64,000 nt of DNA from Streptomyces sp. ERV7. GTDB taxonomy: Bacteria; Actinomycetota; Actinomycetes; Streptomycetales; Streptomycetaceae. Of the stretch, positions 52,301-58,572 are shown one piece after another (positions within the stretch are counted from its first letter, which is position 1; each line of letters starts with the position of its first letter). The notes beneath the pieces were generated by a model. The model was not told the origin of the DNA. It did no database searches and saw only the letters and a program-made list of their open reading frames with translations. Location of the stretch: contig NZ_LYOY01000029.1 in assembly GCF_001653515.1 (NCBI RefSeq), positions 1,364,001 to 1,428,000 on the forward strand, given 5' to 3'. The position numbers and the translations under genes are program-made.

Positions 52301-54219
52301 ATCTGCAGCGCGTACCAGTCGGCGGCCGGGGTGTAGAGCGAGCCGTCGTACCCCTGGACCGTCCAGTAGTACGTCTGGCCCCACTTGAGCTTGCCCGCCG
52401 GGACCGTCCAGTCGCCGGTGGCGATCAGGCCCGAGTCGGCGACCTTGGTGTTGGTGTTGTCGTAGACCTGGAAGACGTACTGCGGGGTGGTGGTGACGTC
52501 GTCGCCCGCCCAGGCGGTCAGGTGGGGCGTGGTGGTGTCCGCGACGGCGTTGTTGTTCGGGTACTGCTGGTAGATCTGCGGGGCCGCGTTGCCGGTGTAG
52601 GTGACCGACATGTACGGGCCGAGCGCCGGGTCGTTGAACGAGCCGAACTGCTTCCAGTGCAGGTTGTCGTTGGTCGCCGCGTAGACCGCGAGGCCGTTGT
52701 CGGCGGTGGTGCCGTTGAACCAGCCCTGGATCGCGCTGGTGGCCAGCGGCACGTCCACCCAGTCGCCCACGGTCCGGTCGGCGCCGGTGTTGGCGCAGGC
52801 CTTGGGGACGCTCGGGGTGGCGTTGCCGATGGAGGAGCCGTAGGACGGGCCGGGGTAGCTCGTCACCGTGTCGGGCTTCCAGGCCTGGGTGACCAGGGCG
52901 ACGTCGAAGCGCTCCGGGGTGCAGGTGGAGGCCCAGGTGTCGAAGAGGTGCAGGGTCGCCGAGGTGACCGTGGCGTGCGTGCCGTCCCAGGTGTTGTACC
53001 AGTGGTTGACGTACGAGGCCGCCGAGTGCGGGCCGGAGTCGTAGGACCCGACCTTGACCGTCTGCTCGGAGGAGTGGTCGCCGGCGGGGAGGCCGGACTC
53101 CGCGTAGGTGGTGGTCCAGCCGTCGGTGACGGTCGGGTCGACGGTGACCGGGAAGACCCGGGCGCGGTCGTGCAGCCAGCGCGGGTCCAGGGTGACCTTC
53201 AGGGCGGTCCTGGCGCCCTGGCGGATCAGCTGGTAGGTCACCGAGTGGGTGGTGGCCGGGTCACCGGAGCGCGGATCGACCTTCGCGTCGTAGGCGTACG
53301 CGGAAGGGATGCGCTCGACGGTCTTGCCGGCGGCGTCCACCAGCTCGATGGAGCCGTCCTTGGCCTGCTCGGCCGTCAGGCCCTTGAGGTCGAGGGGGAA
53401 GGTCCAGCTGTTGCCGGCCTTCGCGGAGTGCAGGACGATCGCTTCCTTGAGCCCGGTCGCGGTGGGCGCGAGCTCCAGGTCGGTGTCGGGAAGCACCTTG
53501 GCGTAGGTGACGTGGGAGCCGTGTGCGGTGCCGGTGACGGGGGCCGCGCCCTGGAGGCCGTAGCTGAGGGCGTGCGAGCCGTCGGCGGCGAAGGAGGCGA
53601 GCGCCGGGTCGGCGGCCTTGGCGGCGAAGTCGACGTCGAGGGAGTTGGCCTTCTCGTGCCAGCGCTTGTCCGGCCCGGCTCTCACATCGACGTCGATGGG
53701 CTGCCATTTGCCCTCTTCGTCCTTGTAGTTCACCGGCGTCATGGCGAGCTGCCGGGTCAGGGTGCCGTCCGCGTTGTCGAAGACCGTGGCGGTACGGGTG
53801 GACTTGACCGGATTGCGGCGGCTCGTCTTGGAGTTGAAGCCCTGGGCCGAGCGGCTCTTGCCGCCCTTGGTGGCCTTCGCGTACGGCTGGTACGCGTCGA
53901 GCTCGCCGTGGCCCTTGCCCGGCTTGTGGCCCTTGCCCTTGTTCGCCTTGGTGGCGGCGGCGCCGGTGTGGTGGCCGTGCCCGGCGGCGGTGCCGCTCTG
54001 CTGCTTGGGCAGCGAGCCCCAGTGCGGGTCCTTGAACCAGGCGGTGATCGAGCTGAGGCTGGGCAGCGATATCCGGCCCAGATGGGCGTCGTCGGCCATG
54101 GCCTGCTGGGTGGTCAGCATCAGTGCGAGGCTGGTGAGCAGCAGCAGTGCCACGCGTCTTTGACGGCGGCGGTACAACGAGGGCCGCCGCGGGGAACGGC
54201 GGAAGGGACGCGGACGCAC
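43339..54219 (-). CDS. Giant secreted RHS polymorphic toxin with HINT and YwqJ-like deaminase tip
   Basis: 3,626 residues, GTG start with GGGAG upstream. Order: signal peptide (1-42); basic Gly/Lys linker; DNRLRE-like domain (about 365-545); fibronectin-like region; LamG-like domains (about 885-1115, 1190-1405, 1930-2135); long RHS/YD repeats (to about 2970) ending WYNPATGQFRNKDSIS; a His/Lys/Val helical region (3020-3150); hydrophobic Gly/Ala segments (3150-3250). A HINT domain (about 3290-3471) runs from HSFTGNTKVLMANGS to TPVLVHN, then a 155-residue tip. The tip has GCAEIGACAG (C-A-E near 3566) and PFCKNCAATF (C-x-x-C near 3601), the zinc and active-site pattern of YwqJ-related deaminases. 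HINT probably releases the tip. The immunity gene overlaps its 3' end. Confidence 0.9.
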   Translation of the reverse strand: MRPRPFRRSPRRPSLYRRRQRRVALLLLTSLALMLTTQQAMADDAHLGRISLPSLSSITAWFKDPHWGSLPKQQSGTAAGHGHHTGAAATKANKGKGHKPGKGHGELDAYQPYAKATKGGKSRSAQGFNSKTSRRNPVKSTRTATVFDNADGTLTRQLAMTPVNYKDEEGKWQPIDVDVRAGPDKRWHEKANSLDVDFAAKAADPALASFAADGSHALSYGLQGAAPVTGTAHGSHVTYAKVLPDTDLELAPTATGLKEAIVLHSAKAGNSWTFPLDLKGLTAEQAKDGSIELVDAAGKTVERIPSAYAYDAKVDPRSGDPATTHSVTYQLIRQGARTALKVTLDPRWLHDRARVFPVTVDPTVTDGWTTTYAESGLPAGDHSSEQTVKVGSYDSGPHSAASYVNHWYNTWDGTHATVTSATLHLFDTWASTCTPERFDVALVTQAWKPDTVTSYPGPSYGSSIGNATPSVPKACANTGADRTVGDWVDVPLATSAIQGWFNGTTADNGLAVYAATNDNLHWKQFGSFNDPALGPYMSVTYTGNAAPQIYQQYPNNNAVADTTTPHLTAWAGDDVTTTPQYVFQVYDNTNTKVADSGLIATGDWTVPAGKLKWGQTYYWTVQGYDGSLYTPAADWYALQIQVPQPVITSGLSQNSGDHGFDASNGNYTTSDTDASISTVGPSLDVVRDYNSRDPRWTGSFGAGWSSIFDTRATEQYNASGAVTSAVISYPNGSQVGYGKNGDGSFSSGSGRFSTFKSVTGGYSLTDKDDTVYTFTQALGSGGYGLTSVTDANGRALTLTWSGGRVSKMASAVSGRALNVTWSTPSGASAAHVATVVTDPVVAGTPSSALTWTYGYTGDQLVSVCPPSSTTACTKYTYTAGSQYQNASLDLDPRAMWPLGEASGTVAKDAVLGNQSTLNATYKNVTLGQAGPPNGGTAAGFNGTSSAVALPNNTGNNTDSGALSLWFKTSAGPGVLYSYASQPIDAGNAAGYYTPSIYVGTDGKLNAEFWYSGGIAPLTTSASVADGKWHHVVLSAAGNSQSLFLDNAKVGSLSGTVSIKSGTAFGKNQPFNYLGTGFLGGNWPDQPHQSSTSKTGYATYFNGSIAGAAWYDRPLVAADVSALYNYGTHASSLLSSVTRPSGKTYAAMTYDPGTAALTQVTDENGGVWKLGAPTVTGSSQTYRGAVLGGAPATYFRLGEAAGAATAVDETRGGNGTYSNVTLGATGPFSDQKAASFNGTSSWVQVPDVQTGSTSASAELWFSTTRGGAVLMNAQNGPIGGTVGSTTPQLWIGTDNKLYGGFYTTSGSVQMGTAGTVTDGKWHHVLLSATGSGQTLYLDGTQAATRTGTAGLTTGGRTTDYIGAATTGSGWAGLPYPATVYFNGSLAEVATYRSALTAQDAAAHFQAAKNSTGLLPVSTVKVTSPANATLTYQYDVNHNNRTLTETDGLGNTTSFGYDTGGYEHTVTNPNGATTVTGHDVRGNTVSTTTCQNQAANACSTEYFSYFPDDTTEQLTTADPRNDILLTRRDGRSASATDNTYLTSFGYDSAGNQTTITGPAVAGFPSGRTTTTVFSDGTATYPAADSGNVPKGLPVRTVSPGGAVNSVAYLKSGDVASTTDAAGLVTSYTYDGVGQVLSKKVVSDTYPAGLTTTYTYDADGQVVQEKDPQLTDRVTGAVHAAVSTTVFDVDGNITSQSVADGSGGDYTRTETQTYDAYDHLATKKDANANAGASNGSTVTYTYDSQGNKTKEVTSSGTETRYTYDDNGQLLTQGVMYSGDPVNPQTPTLLTESSRAYDPAGRLASVTDAMGATTSYTYTDNGLAATVTKKSADGNSSTVLQSNTYDAAGNVISTAADNGETVTTHTVDAASRNTSSTVDPTGVARVTSVSYTPDDEIATENSHDSSGWDRTVTNAYDAMGNKIAETLYGDAAGHPSGWWKLDQSSGSTVTDASGSGNTAAATGVTWNGSSATFAGTAGQQIATNGPVLDTAASYTVSAWVNMASLPTHNATVVAQAGTTNSAFMLQYNYAHTNAPLWSMEQTSTDAPGTSFPAAYSTAKPVAGTWTHVVGVYNATNGAVQVFVNGTLSGSATNSAPWSAHGPLMIGAAKYGGGVVDALPGGVSNVQVYQRAFSSADVTSLYGKGRTGGTAASSDEQKTTYTYDKRGLRTSMTDANQNTTTYAYDEAGNLAVATAPAVQAETDGTNPLTVRPVTTSGFNTFGEAVEEQGPGGDVTTTAYDANGNKVSQTLPQYTPAGGSTSVTAPATWTYDDEGNQTSSTSPGGRTTSYLYDQLGRVAQVTRPDGATVHTTYDNAGDPLSVTDGTGATTQATYDYLGRQLTSTTLERFPSTRTLTSTNSYAVTTGNPYGTHLSSSTTPGGVTTSYGYNRVGEATSATDAAGNTTRLTYDFEGNPQKTILPDNTWTETDYNAAGQPTYNKQYDASDTLLAQSSIGYDAVGNAVTTTDALGHTSRFTYDAAGTVTQEIQPVSDTASITTSFGYDQAGHRTRFTDGRGNSWRYTYTPWGQQEKVIEPSTAQYTSAADTTSTFSYDADGRMVKAVKPGGTSTSLTYDKNDQVLTMDGQGADAATATRSFTYDKSGRVLAADTAEAGITGNTDHQSATHEAFGYDDRGDLLSASGSAGSSSFTYNSDSSPLTRTDAAGTTTYGYDTAGRLSTLDDAATGNRLTYTYGKLNEVSQVKYGATGQTRTYTYDTAHRLTGDTLMQGATGLASIGYGYDKNGNLTSKTTTGVPGAASHTYTYDHANRLSSWNNGSTTTNYAYDASGNRTRVGADVYTYDARDQLTSDGNHTYSYSARGTMTQQAGSDGTVAFTTDAFGAQITAGTHAYNLDAAGRNITDTDTATQGSRTFQYSGASNTIASDGNYTYTYDPSGSLIGVGNGSSGSSLALTDQHDDVIGTFTAGATALSGSASYDPLGKGIGTNTVLGHLGFQSGWTEPGSGDVGTASRWYNPATGQFRNKDSISLNPVPNSVSANPFAYVNDNPLAGTDQSGNCSWYDVVCGAKKVAHKTAAVVHQVVAPVYHAAVQVVHQVVQVAKHVAKKVVHRVRDVYRATVRVVRRVYHYAVRKVKRVYHAAVHAVHTAYHKVTKTVKRVVKAVKKTAKAAVHTVAKAARTAYHATVKAAKTTATFVKHHAAAITSFVVSTAVFMGCEAVTAGVGSIGCAAVAGAVGSLVTQGFACAQKGGDECSLGAFAGSAAEGAVSGALGGVLGKIGGSLLAKAAPKAMKAVGGLFGKGAAAEETAARDATETAASRAQAEGAGSRSESGIGCKVRPPHSFTGNTKVLMANGSTKAIDKIKVGDTVANAAPGASGTESHKVTAVIVTETDHDFVDVTIKATKRGAAVKKAVRRAALGLAASAAVLGALTATPQKAQAAEVTAKGDHLTTTFHHPFYDATQSAFVEAKDLHEGDVLQTPTGTAEVTGVRLYHANTITYDLTVDGLHTYYVEAGDTPVLVHNCNIGQDEAHGIIDKITDPLKAHRQKVLSDYAKRGVEPPTTVSIAYDRAAAEGSEIMGVGFRGEAATMGGRHGLDHEITEHMPKVSKEVWQDVEGCAEIGACAGAFDAGASARPNLAFLTVNTRSGVPMPFCKNCAATFHDAVDLFKHLRPGDAF

Positions 54220-54334
54220 GAGGCGACTCCCAAAGGACGGCCACAGAAGGGCGCGAAGACAGAAACGCGCCGATCCTGTCCGTAAAGCGCACCTAAATGA
54301 CAGTCAGCAGACCTCTTCTTGGCTGCCGCTTGAG

Positions 54335-54362
54335 CAACCCATTGCTTAAGTGGAATGGGTTG
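54335..54362. promoter_or_regulatory. Perfect inverted repeat upstream of the RHS toxin gene
   Basis: CAACCCATT (54335-54343) and AATGGGTTG (54354-54362) around an A+T-rich 10-bp centre, 116-143 bp before the toxin GTG. The 54220-54447 spacer is A+T-richer than its surroundings. It could be an operator for the toxin operon or a terminator for the kinase remnant; no T-tract follows on the minus strand, favouring an operator. Confidence 0.5.
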
Positions 54363-54447
54363 TTCCAACTGTCCGTTTCGGGCTTTCCCCTACTTTTGCC
54401 AGAAGAAGTCCGGGGCCATTCCTCCACTGGGTATCGCGAGGCGAAGG

Positions 54448-54957
54448 TCAAGCGCGTCCCGCGATCGACGGCAGACGCAGCAGCTCGTCGACCCGCCGCC
54501 GGACCTCGGCCGCGCGGGCCGGGTCGCCGGTGCCGTAGGGGCTCTCGAAGTACGGCAGGACCGCGCGGTACTCGGCGAGCGCGGCGGCGCCGTCGCCGAG
54601 CTGCTCCAGGCAGAGCGCGGCGTCCTGGCGGAACGCCAGCGCCTGCGGGTCGGCCGGGCCCGCCTCGGCGGCCCGCTCCTCGGCGAGCCGGCGCAGCTCG
54701 GGCAGCGCCCGGCGGTACTGGCCGTCGTCCATCAGCGTCGCCGCGTACTGCTTGCGCAGGATCCGCACGACGGGGGAGCCCTCCCCGTGCCGGGCCGCGG
54801 CGGCCGGCAGGATCGCGCCGAGGATGTCCACGGCCTGGGTGATCCGCCCCTCCCCGAGCAGCCGCTTGGCCTCGTCGACGGCGCCCGCGACATCGGGCTG
54901 GGCGGCCTGGGCCGGCTCGGGCGCGAGACGGGGGTCCGCAGGGTCGCGCCGAGCTCC
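54448..54957 (-). pseudogene. Internal fragment of a Ser/Thr protein kinase-type gene (TPR-like region)
   Basis: About 169 codons: DPRLAPEPAQAAQPDVAGAVDEAKRLL, then ITQAVDILGAILPAAAARHGEGSPVVRILRKQYAATLMDDGQYRRALPELRRL and DAALCLEQLGDGAAALAEYRAVLPYFE. This TPR-like stretch is found at the C-terminal side of Streptomyces serine/threonine kinases. The kinase domain is absent upstream, where the methylase gene abuts in another frame, and the repeat region stops early at RRRVDELLRLPSIAGRA with a TGA at 54448. Both ends therefore look truncated. Family recognition is from memory. Confidence 0.6.
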
Positions 54958-56357
54958 TCGCGTACGGCTTCGAGCGCGTCGGCGCCGCCCGCCGCGGCCG
55001 GGGGCGGCAGATGCCGGGCGGGGGCCAGGTCCACGTCGTCGTCGAGGAGTTCGATGACCGGGACCGCTCGGCTGACGCCGGGCCGCTCCTCGGCGGTGCC
55101 GTCCCGGTCGAAGGGCGCCCAGGCCTGAAGGACCGCGCTCCGCACGGTCTGCCACGGCAGCTTGTCGCGGCCGCCCCCGTCGCCGCCGGACAGCCCGGCC
55201 GCGTCGACGAGCAGCAGCTCGGGTGCGGGGCGGCTGCCCGCGCCGGGCTTGCGCAGCACCCACAGATGGAGCGGGATGCCGTACGGGGGCGCGGCTCCCG
55301 CGGGCAGGGCGATCACCGCCCGCAGGGCGCCCCGGCGCAGCAGCCCGGCGCGGATGCGGCGGCCCGAGCGGCGGGAGGCGGCGGCCGGGGGCATCAGCAG
55401 GACGGCCGTGCCGCCCTCGCGCAGCCGGGCCAGCGCGTGCTGCACCCAGGCCAGCTCGGACTCGGTGCGGGCGGGCAGGCCGTACTCCCAGCGGGAGTCG
55501 TACGCGAGCTCGTCATGGCCCCAGTTGCGCTCGTTGAACGGCGGGTGGCAGAGCACCGCGTCGACGGTGAGCGCGGGGAAGGCGTCGGCGCGCAGCGAGT
55601 CGGCGGCGGCGGTGCGCACCTCGGCGGGGCCGTGCAGGGCGAGCCGCAGCCCGGCCAGCGCCGCCAGCTCCGGGTCGGCGTCCTGTCCGTACACCGCCTC
55701 CGCGTGCGGGACCGCCCGCAGCAGCGTGCCGGTGCCGCACGCGGGGTCGAGCACCGAGGCCGCCTGCGAGGCCAGCGCGAGCGCGGCCATCAGCTCGGCG
55801 GGGCCGGGCGGGGTGAGCGTGTACTGGCGCGGGTTGGCGTCCAGCTGGCGGCCGAGCAGGAACTCGAAGGTCTGCCGGGCGCCCAGCTCGGCGGCGAGCT
55901 CCCCGACCCCGCGCAGCAGCGGCACGGACACGGCGAGCTCGGCCGGGCCCGGGGCGGGGGTGTTCACAGCGTCGCTGTGAACCGACTCGTCCAGCACCTT
56001 CGGCAGCCGCTCCGCCAGCGCGGCGTCGGAGAGCGCGGCGAGCCGGCGCCACCCATCCGGGTCGTCCCGTACGAGAAGGAGCGCGCGGCCGGCGTGGACC
56101 AGGCCCGCCACGGCTCCGGCGGGGTGACCGCAGAGCTGCTGCCAGACGCGCTCGCGCAGCGGGACCTCGGCGAGTTTCCCCTGGTCGCGCAGCCACTGCT
56201 CGACCTCGGGGAGCGCGAAGGAGGGGCTGGTCTCGGTGCCGCCGACGGGCCTCGGGAAGTCGGCGTGGCGGCGGCGCCAGTTGCTGACGGCCGCCCGGCC
56301 CACCCCGGCGAGCCGGGCGATCCCGGCGGCGGTCACCTCGCTTGCGTTGTCCGGCAC
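54732..56357 (-). CDS. N-6 adenine-specific DNA methylase-like protein, 3' end replaced
   Basis: 541-codon frame from GTG 56357 (GGGAG upstream). An N-terminal helix-turn-helix (AAGIARLAGVGRAAVSNWRRR, about 10-30) precedes the methylase domain. SAM motif I is SVLDPACGTGTLLRAV near 205 and motif IV reads CHPPFNERNWG near 275, with His where Asn/Asp is usual. The methylase-like part ends near DALEAVREELGA at about 54957; beyond it the frame is a non-coding reading of the kinase fragment, ending at 54732. So the native C-terminus is lost. No restriction or specificity subunit is nearby. It may be an orphan methylase or a regulator. Confidence 0.75.
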   Translation of the reverse strand: MPDNASEVTAAGIARLAGVGRAAVSNWRRRHADFPRPVGGTETSPSFALPEVEQWLRDQGKLAEVPLRERVWQQLCGHPAGAVAGLVHAGRALLLVRDDPDGWRRLAALSDAALAERLPKVLDESVHSDAVNTPAPGPAELAVSVPLLRGVGELAAELGARQTFEFLLGRQLDANPRQYTLTPPGPAELMAALALASQAASVLDPACGTGTLLRAVPHAEAVYGQDADPELAALAGLRLALHGPAEVRTAAADSLRADAFPALTVDAVLCHPPFNERNWGHDELAYDSRWEYGLPARTESELAWVQHALARLREGGTAVLLMPPAAASRRSGRRIRAGLLRRGALRAVIALPAGAAPPYGIPLHLWVLRKPGAGSRPAPELLLVDAAGLSGGDGGGRDKLPWQTVRSAVLQAWAPFDRDGTAEERPGVSRAVPVIELLDDDVDLAPARHLPPPAAAGGADALEAVREELGATLRTPVSRPSRPRPPSPMSRAPSTRPSGCSGRGGSPRPWTSSARSCRPPRPGTGRAPPSCGSCASSTRRR

Positions 56358-56427
56358 GGACCCGACTCCCCTCGTCTGTTGTGCCTCCCAGCATAGCGAT
56401 CACCACCTGAGCACTCCATACACGAGC

Positions 56428-56500
56428 GTGAACCACGCAACTTCCGTGAACCATGTTGACTCGGTTCACAGTCTCTGTTGTGATTGCCCCATCGGTTCAC
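56428..56500. promoter_or_regulatory. Cluster of four GTGAACC/GGTTCAC sites in a divergent promoter region
   Basis: GTGAACC at 56428 and 56446, GGTTCAC at 56463 and 56494. The inner pair (56446-56452 and 56463-56469) forms an inverted repeat with a 10-bp spacer; the two GGTTCAC are 31 bp apart, about three helical turns. The sites fill the 175-bp spacer between the methylase gene and the secreted protein gene. A related palindrome (arms GTTCACAGCG and CGCTGTGAAC) lies at about 55964-55984 inside the methylase gene. Confidence 0.6.
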
Positions 56501-56532
56501 ACGGCCCCAGGGCCCGACGGAAAGGCACTGCC

Positions 56533-57240
56533 ATGTCTCAGCGGAAGCACAACTGGTTCGCCCGCCACAAGGTCCTCACCGGCGTCGGCGCGGTCGCCCT
56601 GGTGGTCGCCGTCGGCGGCGCGGTCGGCGCGGGCGGCGGCTCGGACGACAAGTCCCCCACCGCCGCGGCCACCAAGGAGACGCCCGAGAAGACGGAGAAG
56701 GCGGGCGGGACGGGCGAGACCCCGAAGGACGGGAAGAAGAAGGAGAAGGGCCTGGGCGACGGCAGCTTCCAGGTCGGCTCGGACATCAGGCCCGGCACCT
56801 ATGTCAGCACCGGGAACAAGGACGGCTGCTACTGGGAGCGGGCCAAGGACGCCTCGGGCAGCACCGACGCGATCCTCGCCAACGACAATGTGACGGGCGC
56901 CAGTTACGTCACGGTGCTGGCGAGCGACAAGATCTTCAAGAGCAGCGACTGCCAGGACTGGCACCTCGTCGACCCCAAGGCCGCGAAGGGCGCCCCCAAG
57001 GCGACGCTCAAGGGCAACGGGGGCATGTTCAAGGTGGGCGCCGACATCGCGCCCGGCACCTACAAGTCGACCGGCAACAAGGACGACCAGTGCTACTGGG
57101 AGCGGGCCAAGGACGCCTCGCACAGCACCGAGGCGATCGCCGCCAACGAGAACGTGACGGGCACGGCGATCGTGAAGGTCGGCGCCGGCGACGCGTACTT
57201 CAAGAGCAGCGGCTGCCAGGACTGGGTGAAGACGGGCTGA
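56533..57240 (+). CDS. Secreted or membrane-anchored protein with two tandem repeat domains
   Basis: 235 residues from ATG 56533 (GGAAAGG upstream). An N-terminal membrane segment (about 16-35) and a Lys/Glu/Thr-rich linker (40-75) are followed by two copies of a domain of about 70 residues. Each has (V)GSDI-PGTY-STGNKD-CYWERAKDAS, a middle N-N-V-TG block and SS-CQDW, with conserved Cys pairs likely to form disulfides. The duplicated domain is common in secreted actinobacterial proteins of unknown role. Divergent from the methylase, with shared GTGAACC sites. Confidence 0.82.
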   Translation: MSQRKHNWFARHKVLTGVGAVALVVAVGGAVGAGGGSDDKSPTAAATKETPEKTEKAGGTGETPKDGKKKEKGLGDGSFQVGSDIRPGTYVSTGNKDGCYWERAKDASGSTDAILANDNVTGASYVTVLASDKIFKSSDCQDWHLVDPKAAKGAPKATLKGNGGMFKVGADIAPGTYKSTGNKDDQCYWERAKDASHSTEAIAANENVTGTAIVKVGAGDAYFKSSGCQDWVKTG

Positions 57241-57272
57241 GCGTCAGCCCTGCCACGAGGAGCGGGCGGGCC

Positions 57273-57953
57273 TCACCCCGTGGGCAGCTTCTGCTGCGGG
57301 CACTCGGTGAGGACCTTCTTCATCGCCTCCTTCTCGGCGTCCGTCACCCACACCCCGTACTTCTTCTTGACGGCCACCTGGTCCGCCACATACGTACAGC
57401 GGCCCGCCGCGAACGTGGGCAGCCAGGTCGCCGCGTCGCCGTCGCTCTTGCGGCGGTTGGCGCTCGCGTCCACGGCCAGCAGGTTCAGCGGATCGTTGGC
57501 GAAGGCCACCCGCTTCTTCTTGTCCCACTGCTGGGCGCCCTTCTGCCAGGCGTCCGAGAGGGCCACCACATGGTCGATGTCGACCTTGCTCGCGCCCCGG
57601 ACGAACTTGATGGTCTCGCCGGTGTAGACGTCCTTGGTCAGCGTCCCGGACGCGACATCGCACTTGCCCTTGAACTTCACGTCCGTGAGGTCCCGTTTGA
57701 GGATGTCCTCGCGGGTGGCGCAGCCGTTGGCGTCGGTGTCGGTCCAGCCCTTGCCGAACTGGTCCCGCGAGTAACCGGTCTTCGCGGCCCGGCCCTTCAC
57801 GGTGAGGGTGTCGACACCGGCGAGGGCGCTCCCCTGCGCGGCGGGCGCGCCGGGCTTCGCCTTCTTGGCGTCGCTCTTGCTGTCGGAGCATCCGGTGAGG
57901 GCGAGCGCGGCCGCGAGCGCGGCGGCGGGAAGGGCGATTCGGTACGTACGCAT
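57273..57953 (-). CDS. HNH endonuclease-like lipoprotein (DUF1524/GmrSD C-terminal type)
   Basis: 226 residues from ATG 57953. The lipobox LALTGCSDS anchors it outside the membrane. The domain contains VDIDHVVALSDAWQKGAQQW near 124, AFANDPLNLLAVDASANRRKSDGD near 152 and a C-terminal Lys-rich region, the DxxHhxxxxdaW...NDxxNLxxxxxxxNxxK pattern of DUF1524 HNH nucleases. As an exported lipoprotein it probably degrades extracellular DNA. Convergent with the duplicated-domain protein, 32 bp apart. Confidence 0.87.
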   Translation of the reverse strand: MRTYRIALPAAALAAALALTGCSDSKSDAKKAKPGAPAAQGSALAGVDTLTVKGRAAKTGYSRDQFGKGWTDTDANGCATREDILKRDLTDVKFKGKCDVASGTLTKDVYTGETIKFVRGASKVDIDHVVALSDAWQKGAQQWDKKKRVAFANDPLNLLAVDASANRRKSDGDAATWLPTFAAGRCTYVADQVAVKKKYGVWVTDAEKEAMKKVLTECPQQKLPTG

Positions 57954-58195
57954 CACAACGGGCCGTCCTCGAAGGAAGTTGGCGGAACCCCGCGATCCTA
58001 TGGAGTCCTACCCGGCCACCCGGCGGCCATAGGGGCTCGAAGGCGGAAAGCCGCGGCGGGCCCGGCCGCCCGCGCACGGCGGCGCGGGGCCCGCACCCGG
58101 CCGTGCCCCTCTCCACCGGCGGCGGGCCGCCCGCGACGGGGCGGTGGCGCGTAGCGTCGTGACCGGCCCTGCCTCCCCCACGAAGGAGACCGCGG

Positions 58196-58477
58196 ATGGG
58201 GATCCTCGACCGTTTCAAGGACCAGGCGCAGAACAAGGCGGAGGACCTGGTCGACACCGTCGGAGACCAGATCGACGAGAAGACCGGCGGCCGGTTCGCC
58301 TCCCAGGTCGACCAGGCGCAGGACAAGGCGAAGGAGAAGGCGAGGGACGTCCTCGGCACCGACGCCGCCGAGCAGCGGCCGGCAGAACAGAGCGCGGACG
58401 GACAGAGCGCGGACGGACAGAGCCCGCCCGAGCGGACGTCCTCCGCGCGGAACCCGGAGGAGGAGCCCCCGGCCTGA
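58196..58477 (+). CDS. MT0933-type antitoxin-like small protein
   Basis: 93 residues. MGILDRFKDQAQNKAEDLVDTVGDQIDEKTGGRFASQVDQAQDKAKEKA matches the helical MT0933/Rv0909 antitoxin-like family; the C-terminal half is disordered with SADGQ repeated. ATG with GGAG upstream. Antitoxin status in the family is inferred from mycobacterial homologues, and no adjacent toxin gene of the Rv0910 type is seen here. A housekeeping stress role is equally possible. Confidence 0.75.
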   Translation: MGILDRFKDQAQNKAEDLVDTVGDQIDEKTGGRFASQVDQAQDKAKEKARDVLGTDAAEQRPAEQSADGQSADGQSPPERTSSARNPEEEPPA

Positions 58478-58514
58478 GCTTCCCGGCGGGCCGCAGGCCA
58501 CGGGCCGGTGGGAG

Positions 58515-58539
58515 GACGGGTGGGCGCGGCCCACCCGTC
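58515..58539. terminator. Hairpin between the MT0933-like gene and mfd
   Basis: 11-bp perfect arms (58515-58525, 58529-58539) with a 3-nt loop, between convergent genes. Confidence 0.8.
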
Positions 58540-58572
58540 CCCTGCCGCCGGGCGGCTCTCAGCGGGCCGGGA

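Noticed and set aside
43400..54000. CRISPR array or DNA satellite from the repeated sequences in the toxin gene
   Set aside because: The repeats are degenerate YD/RHS and LamG coding repeats without constant repeat-spacer structure.
43261..54285. Very long open frames on the plus strand (up to about 1,950 codons) opposite the RHS toxin gene
   Set aside because: They are antisense reflections of a G/C-third-position-biased gene; translations are Val/Arg/Gly-rich with no domains, while the minus-strand frame has clear motifs throughout.
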